Source: an archaeon (GTDB taxonomy: Archaea > Nanobdellota > Nanobdellia > Pacearchaeales > GW2011-AR1). From it: a stretch of 10,047 nt of DNA. The first letter of the stretch is position 1, and every line of letters starts with the position of its first letter. A program made the translations under genes and the position numbers. Under the pieces are notes generated by a model. The model saw only the letters and a program-made list of their open reading frames with translations, was not told the origin of the DNA and searched no databases. The stretch is from positions 1-10,047 of the forward strand of contig DAHVOT010000026.1 of NCBI GenBank assembly GCA_027318675.1. The letters are read 5' to 3'. Shown piece after piece: positions 6,529 through 10,047 of this stretch.

Positions 6529-6792
6529 TCACCAGAATTTCCACCAAGGTTTTTTCACTTCAACTGGCTTATCATTTTCATCAAGAACTTCATAACTTAT
6601 AGTGGGTTTTTCTTTTAAGACTGGGGCTTCATCAGCAAGTTCTTTATGAGCCATTTCAAGAGCATTATCTATAATTGTTCTTGAATACCCCTGATTTACT
6701 AATGCCCATTTTAAAGACTCCTCAGTATATCCTTTTTTAAAATTCTTTTTGAAATATTCTGTTAATCTTCTTTTAGATTCTTCAGTTCTCAT
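6529..6792 (-). CDS. Small conserved-looking hypothetical protein, 87 aa
   Basis: I do not assign a function. Residues 1-50 look like a compact helical domain: YFKKNFKKGYTEESLKWALV and then NQGYSRTIIDNALEMA. This 'Gy-x-x-e-s-[IL]-k-x-a-L-x-x-x-Gy' pattern recurs at the ends of many archaeal proteins and has a UBA-like spacing. Residues 51-80 are acidic/Lys-rich and probably disordered. The end, KKPWWKFW, is basic and aromatic, and could dip into the membrane surface or dock on a partner. Lack of any membrane segment or signal peptide suggests a cytoplasmic protein. The ATG is supported by a TATA-like box centred 25 nt upstream inside the 34-nt gap after AMP phosphorylase, so it seems separately transcribed despite the short spacing. 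Confidence 0.75.
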   Translation of the reverse strand: MRTEESKRRLTEYFKKNFKKGYTEESLKWALVNQGYSRTIIDNALEMAHKELADEAPVLKEKPTISYEVLDENDKPVEVKKPWWKFW

Positions 6793-6813
6793 ATAAAAAT
6801 CAGAAGAGTGGAG

Positions 6814-6821
6814 TTTAAAAA
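6814..6821 (-). promoter_or_regulatory. TATA-like box of the 87-aa gene
   Basis: TTTTTAAA on the minus strand is centred about 25 nt before the ATG at 6792, in the short gap after the stop of AMP phosphorylase. It indicates an independent, leaderless transcript instead of simple operon read-through. Confidence 0.5.
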
Positions 6822-6826
6822 AATTG

Positions 6827-8314
6827 TTATTTAGATATTTCTATTGGTTGTTCTTTCAAGTAGTATTTTATGGCTTCCTGCAAACGGGGTTTAGACTCTG
6901 AATAAATAGTTAAAATTTTGTCTCCCTTTTTTACCTTTTTCCCAACATGATGATAAATATATAATCCTGAAGCTTTATCTGTCGGGCATCCTGCAACTCT
7001 TGCAAGAAGATTTATTTTTTTGTTGTTTATTTCGCTTATTTCCCCTGATTTTTTTGCAAAAATATCTTTCTTGAATTTACCAAGTTTAATATTTTTAATA
7101 CTCCCTTCTTGTGCTGCAATAATCTCTTTGAATTTCTCGAATGCTTTTCCTGATTTTAATATCTCTTCTGCTAGTTTTTCTCCTTGATTTTTTTTAGCTT
7201 TCTTTGTCATCTCCAATAAATTACCTGCTAAAAAAACTGCTCTTCTTCGTAAATCTTCTGGACCTTTCTCCGAAGGGTTTAAGACTTTTATAATATCCAA
7301 CAATTCTAAAAATGGACCAACTCCATTTCCAATAGGTTCATCTCCCTTCGTTAAAACTCCTCTAAGATGAAGTCTGAAATACTTTCCGTATTTTTCAAAA
7401 GATTGCTTCAAATCAAGTGCTTCTTTGAAATTTACTTTTGCATTTTTTCCATATGGTATATCTATAAGAATATATTTGCTTCCAACTGCCAGTTTTTTAG
7501 AAAGTATAGAAGCTAAAAGCTGTGCATGAGGGTCTATCTTTAACATCTTTTCTATTCTTATTATCTTAGAATCTGCGGGCACAAGCTCTATTGAACCCCC
7601 CCAAATCATAAATGCGCCTGTTTTCTCAATTATTTTGTGTAATTCCTCTTTTGAAAATTCGACTTTAGCTATTGACTCTATAACATCTGCTGTTCCTGCT
7701 GCGCTTGTAATTGCTTTAGAAGAAGATTTTGGGAAAACTAAACCAGCAGCAGCGCAGATTGAAACAACTAAAGGAGTTGTTCTATTACCCGGTATTCCTC
7801 CTATACAATGTTTATCTGCAATATACTTGCCTTTGAAGGATAATCTCTCTCCAGATTCAATAAAAGATTCAATTAAATGAATTGTTTCTCTGAAAGTCAT
7901 TTTGTTTTCATACATTCCTGAAACAAACATTGCTATTTCTGGTTCAGAAAGAGAATTGTTAACAATATCTTTTATTATTTCCTTTATCTCTTTTTTAGAA
8001 AGTTCTTTTTTGTCTATTTTCTTTCTTATATATTCTAAACTTTTAGGAGAATCGGCTATATTAACTTCAACTAGCTGTTTGTCTTTTAGGGGAAATGATT
8101 CTTTTACTTCTAAAGAAATACCTATCTCTCCTTCTTTAATCATGTCCTCAACAATGTTCACAACAGTGAGGAAAACTCTGCAATCTACTGAAGAAGGTTT
8201 TTCAATTGAAACTCTATCATTTTCATGAATTCCCATTTGCTCTGCTGTTTTTGTTGCTATCATTGCTACAGGAACACCAGCAGACCATTTTAATAAACGA
8301 GTTTTTAATTCCAT
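6827..8314 (-). CDS. deoA: AMP phosphorylase (archaeal NMP phosphorylase)
   Basis: This 495-residue cytosolic enzyme converts AMP (family members also use CMP and UMP) and phosphate to the free base and ribose 1,5-bisphosphate. In archaea that product is isomerised to ribulose 1,5-bisphosphate and fixed by form III RubisCO. It has the extra archaeal N-terminal domain (about 1-85) absent from bacterial thymidine phosphorylases, the helical region with DKHCIGGIPGNRTTP (167-181), the family signature KSSSKAITSAAGTADV (196-211), WGGSIELVPAD (238-248), ASILSKKLA (268-276) and a C-terminal domain with VAGCPTDKASGLYIYHHVG (440-458). Length is normal for the archaeal family (about 500). No RubisCO or isomerase gene is in the window, so the rest of the pathway cannot be judged. 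A TATA-like element centred 23-24 nt upstream supports the ATG. Confidence 0.95.
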   Translation of the reverse strand: MELKTRLLKWSAGVPVAMIATKTAEQMGIHENDRVSIEKPSSVDCRVFLTVVNIVEDMIKEGEIGISLEVKESFPLKDKQLVEVNIADSPKSLEYIRKKIDKKELSKKEIKEIIKDIVNNSLSEPEIAMFVSGMYENKMTFRETIHLIESFIESGERLSFKGKYIADKHCIGGIPGNRTTPLVVSICAAAGLVFPKSSSKAITSAAGTADVIESIAKVEFSKEELHKIIEKTGAFMIWGGSIELVPADSKIIRIEKMLKIDPHAQLLASILSKKLAVGSKYILIDIPYGKNAKVNFKEALDLKQSFEKYGKYFRLHLRGVLTKGDEPIGNGVGPFLELLDIIKVLNPSEKGPEDLRRRAVFLAGNLLEMTKKAKKNQGEKLAEEILKSGKAFEKFKEIIAAQEGSIKNIKLGKFKKDIFAKKSGEISEINNKKINLLARVAGCPTDKASGLYIYHHVGKKVKKGDKILTIYSESKPRLQEAIKYYLKEQPIEISK

Positions 8315-8333
8315 CTCTTTTTAACACTCACTA

Positions 8334-8341
8334 ATATATAT
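8334..8341 (-). promoter_or_regulatory. TATA-like box of AMP phosphorylase
   Basis: ATATATAT on the minus strand is centred about 23-24 nt before the ATG at 8314. It lies in the 47-nt gap after the AI-2E-family gene. The spacing is slightly short but still suits a leaderless start. Confidence 0.5.
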
Positions 8342-8361
8342 CTAAAAATTGATTTTTATAA

Positions 8362-9402
8362 TTATTCTTTTTCTGGAGGAATAATTACCCCATCTGGAAG
8401 TTTTTTATTTCTATAAGCTTCTATTATTATAAAAAGGTAAGCTAAAATCAAGGGACCAAGAACAATACCCATTAAACCAAAAAGCATTATTCCTCCTATC
8501 ATCCCAAACAGAATGATTGCAGTATTCATCTTTGCTCTTCTTGATATAAATAAAGGTTTAAGGAAAGATTCAATAAATGAGGAAATAAGTCCAAATAAGA
8601 TTACTCCTAATGCACTTACAGGAGAGCCTTGTAAGAATAAATAGATTGCAACCGGTATCCATACAATTGCTGTTCCTATTATTGGAAAAATTCCTCCTAT
8701 AGCTGCAACAGCTGTTAAAAGTAATGCTCCTGGAACGTCAAAAATAAAGAACCCTATTCCTGCTATAATTCCTTCTATTAACCCCATTAAAATTTGCCCA
8801 TAAAGAATTGAAACAGTTAAATCTTTAGAAGATTTGAATAATTTCTTTTCAACATCTTTTGAAAATGGAAGAAGACTCTTAATATAATCTGCTATTTCTT
8901 CTCTATCTCTCAAGAAAAAAAAGAAAGTAAACAAAATTACTAATAACTTTAATGTAAGTGTTGCAAAATTTAAGATTACACTTGATAAATAATTCATAAG
9001 AGAATTTGCAGCTTTTGAAATAAATGTCTGAATTGCTCTTCCTATTTCCTGTGCAAAATCTTCAGACTGAAATAAAGAAGGAAAAATTGTTTTTAATGGG
9101 GTTACAAAATCCCATTCCTGAGAACTCATATAAAACTTAATTGATTCATCTATTGCTATCGGTATTATATACCAAAGAGGAATTACAAATAAAGCTACTA
9201 AAAGAATACACACAATTATACTAGAAAGGGTTTTCTTTTTAACATATTTCAAAACAAAATTGTAAATAGGTGAGAAGATAAAAGCCAAGATAGCACCAAT
9301 TATGATAGACATAATAAGGGGCTTCATTAGAAAGAAAGAAAGTATGAGTAAAGCTATTAAGATTATAGCAGTCATAATTTTTTTAGTGTAATCATTATCC
9401 AT
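8362..9402 (-). CDS. AI-2E family (PF01594-type) polytopic membrane protein
   Basis: This 346-residue membrane protein has about eight membrane segments: roughly 10-27, 29-47, 59-83, 143-165, 203-222, 225-255, 262-284 and 294-329. A soluble loop at about 85-142 follows the third, as is usual for the family. Recognisable family features are FFFLRDREE after the fourth segment (161-169), GGIFPIIGTAIVWIPVAI (236-253), KPLFISRRAKMNTAIILFG (282-300) and FGLMGIVLGPLILAYL (308-323). Relatives have been assigned autoinducer-2 export or Na+/H+ antiport; in an archaeon the substrate cannot be inferred, so 'AI-2E family transporter' is only a family name. The start is MDNDYTKK. GGAG lies about 14 nt upstream, too far to be a convincing ribosome binding site. 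Confidence 0.92.
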   Translation of the reverse strand: MDNDYTKKIMTAIILIALLILSFFLMKPLIMSIIIGAILAFIFSPIYNFVLKYVKKKTLSSIIVCILLVALFVIPLWYIIPIAIDESIKFYMSSQEWDFVTPLKTIFPSLFQSEDFAQEIGRAIQTFISKAANSLMNYLSSVILNFATLTLKLLVILFTFFFFLRDREEIADYIKSLLPFSKDVEKKLFKSSKDLTVSILYGQILMGLIEGIIAGIGFFIFDVPGALLLTAVAAIGGIFPIIGTAIVWIPVAIYLFLQGSPVSALGVILFGLISSFIESFLKPLFISRRAKMNTAIILFGMIGGIMLFGLMGIVLGPLILAYLFIIIEAYRNKKLPDGVIIPPEKE

Positions 9403-9420
9403 TGTATTATACTTTTCTCC

Positions 9421-9428
9421 TTTATAAA
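9421..9428 (-). promoter_or_regulatory. Candidate TATA box of the AI-2E-family gene (proximal)
   Basis: This palindromic TTTATAAA is centred about 22 nt before the ATG at 9402, somewhat close for a leaderless start. A second identical octamer at 9443-9450 is 44 nt away and would give a leader of about 18 nt. I cannot decide which one is used. Confidence 0.4.
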
Positions 9429-9442
9429 GAAGAGAGTTTTAA

Positions 9443-9450
9443 TTTATAAA
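9443..9450 (-). promoter_or_regulatory. Candidate TATA box of the AI-2E-family gene (distal)
   Basis: This second TTTATAAA octamer is 22 nt upstream of the proximal one. If used, transcription would begin near 9420, at the GGAG sequence. That would make this the only gene here with a short untranslated leader. Confidence 0.35.
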
Positions 9451-9483
9451 GTTAATGAATAAAATTTATTTTTTGGAATAAAG

Positions 9484-9491
9484 TTTATAAA
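9484..9491 (+). promoter_or_regulatory. TATA box of the rightmost gene
   Basis: TTTATAAA lies inside GTTTATAAAC, preceded by ATAAAG as a possible TFB-recognition element. It is centred about 25 nt before the ATG at 9513, so the transcript should be leaderless. Confidence 0.6.
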
Positions 9492-9512
9492 CTAAGTTTA
9501 AGAAAGATAATT

Positions 9513-10047
9513 ATGAATTTTATAAAAAAGGTGCAAGAGAAGAATTTTGACGAATCTGTACATTTACAATTTCAGAAGTTCTCAAAAGGAGAGTTTAGAA
9601 ATAGGGCTTTAATTGAAGCAAAGAACTCAGGGGGGAATTATACAATAAAAACTTCTGCTGAATTTGCAAATGAACTTGTTAAAACACTTGCTCAAAAATT
9701 AGGGAATAATAAAACGAAAGTAACTGGATCTATAATCGGAACCAATGATTTGAAAGGGGTTTTAGACTTCAAGAAAATTTCTCAGTTCCAAGGTGTTAAA
9801 AATTATTCTATGGAAAAGGACATGTCTGGTTCAGAGATGGTTAATTTAATCGAAAAATTCCCAAAAAACTTTTTTGCATTAAGTTTTTCTGTTGGAGAAG
9901 ATGTTCTTAAGATAAAACCTAAAGCTCCAAAGTCAGGAAAACCAGGAACAAAAGGAGAAGATGCTCCAAAAGCAGACTTTTGTGTTTTAAAGACAAATGA
10001 TAAAAAACTTGCAGAAAGTTTTATTTTTGAAAATCCAGAATTTAAAA
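9513..10047 (+). CDS. Uncharacterised protein, N-terminal 178 residues (3' truncated by window edge)
   Basis: An open frame starts with MNFIKKVQEKNFDESVHLQF and has no stop through the right edge. I do not recognise a characterised family. The first ~130 residues read as a mixed alpha/beta soluble domain: FSKGEFRNRALIEAK at 23-37, a helix with FANELVKTLAQKLG at 51-64, the strand-like KVTGSIIGT at 69-77 and LKGVLDF at 80-86, then MSGSEMVNLIEKFPKNFFALSFS at 104-126. A Lys/Pro/Gly-rich linker follows at 133-152, then DFCVLKTNDKKLAESF, possibly a second domain or strand addition. There is no signal peptide or membrane segment. The AT-rich codon use matches the neighbours. The start rests on the TATA box centred 25 nt upstream. 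The gene is divergent from the AI-2E-family gene. Confidence 0.8.
   Translation, partial: MNFIKKVQEKNFDESVHLQFQKFSKGEFRNRALIEAKNSGGNYTIKTSAEFANELVKTLAQKLGNNKTKVTGSIIGTNDLKGVLDFKKISQFQGVKNYSMEKDMSGSEMVNLIEKFPKNFFALSFSVGEDVLKIKPKAPKSGKPGTKGEDAPKADFCVLKTNDKKLAESFIFENPEFK

Noticed and set aside
8362..9402. Quorum-sensing exporter role for the AI-2E-family protein
   Set aside because: The name is historical, and nothing in the window points to autoinducer-2 synthesis or sensing.
9417..9420. GGAG as Shine-Dalgarno of the AI-2E-family gene
   Set aside because: It is about 14 nt from the ATG, too far, and no other gene here has such a site.
1..10047. CRISPR array, transposon, prophage or defence island
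   Set aside because: There are no regularly spaced repeats, no transposase, integrase or Cas-like proteins and no nuclease-methylase pairs; all large frames are accounted for.

Overview
The window looks like a chromosomal piece of an AT-rich archaeon, most likely a DPANN-type lineage (Pacearchaeota/Woesearchaeota-like). Four things point that way: TATA-like boxes about 23 to 29 nt before almost every start codon with no Shine-Dalgarno sequences; an archaeal-type AMP phosphorylase; an XPD-type helicase; and a large exported protein ending in the Cys-rich module common on surface proteins of these lineages. The lineage call is inference, because no rRNA or ribosomal marker is present.

Layout from left to right. 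At 1-1109 (+) is the C-terminal part of an XPD/DinG-family helicase, cut by the left edge. It converges on, and overlaps by 23 nt, the first of two tandem VTT/TVP38-type membrane proteins (1087-1836 and 1878-2606, both -), each with its own promoter. A divergent AT-rich spacer leads to a 1174-residue membrane-anchored subtilisin-like protease with a calcium-loop repeat domain (2750-6274, +). It converges on a type II tRNA gene on the minus strand (6312-6403), read here as tRNA-Ser(UGA) with a very short intron. Next come an 87-residue unknown protein (6529-6792, -), AMP phosphorylase (6827-8314, -) and an AI-2E-family membrane protein (8362-9402, -). A divergent spacer with three TTTATAAA octamers precedes an uncharacterised gene (9513 onward, +) that runs off the right edge.

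The genes do not form one pathway. They are mostly single transcription units with their own promoters: DNA repair or transcription (helicase), membrane proteins (two VTT, one AI-2E), an exported protease, translation (tRNA) and nucleotide salvage (AMP phosphorylase). I see no CRISPR array, transposase, phage gene, toxin-antitoxin pair or defence island. The most unusual elements are the tRNA, which has a very short intron, a bulged anticodon stem and no U8, and the multidomain protease. No stretch longer than about 130 bases lacks a gene.
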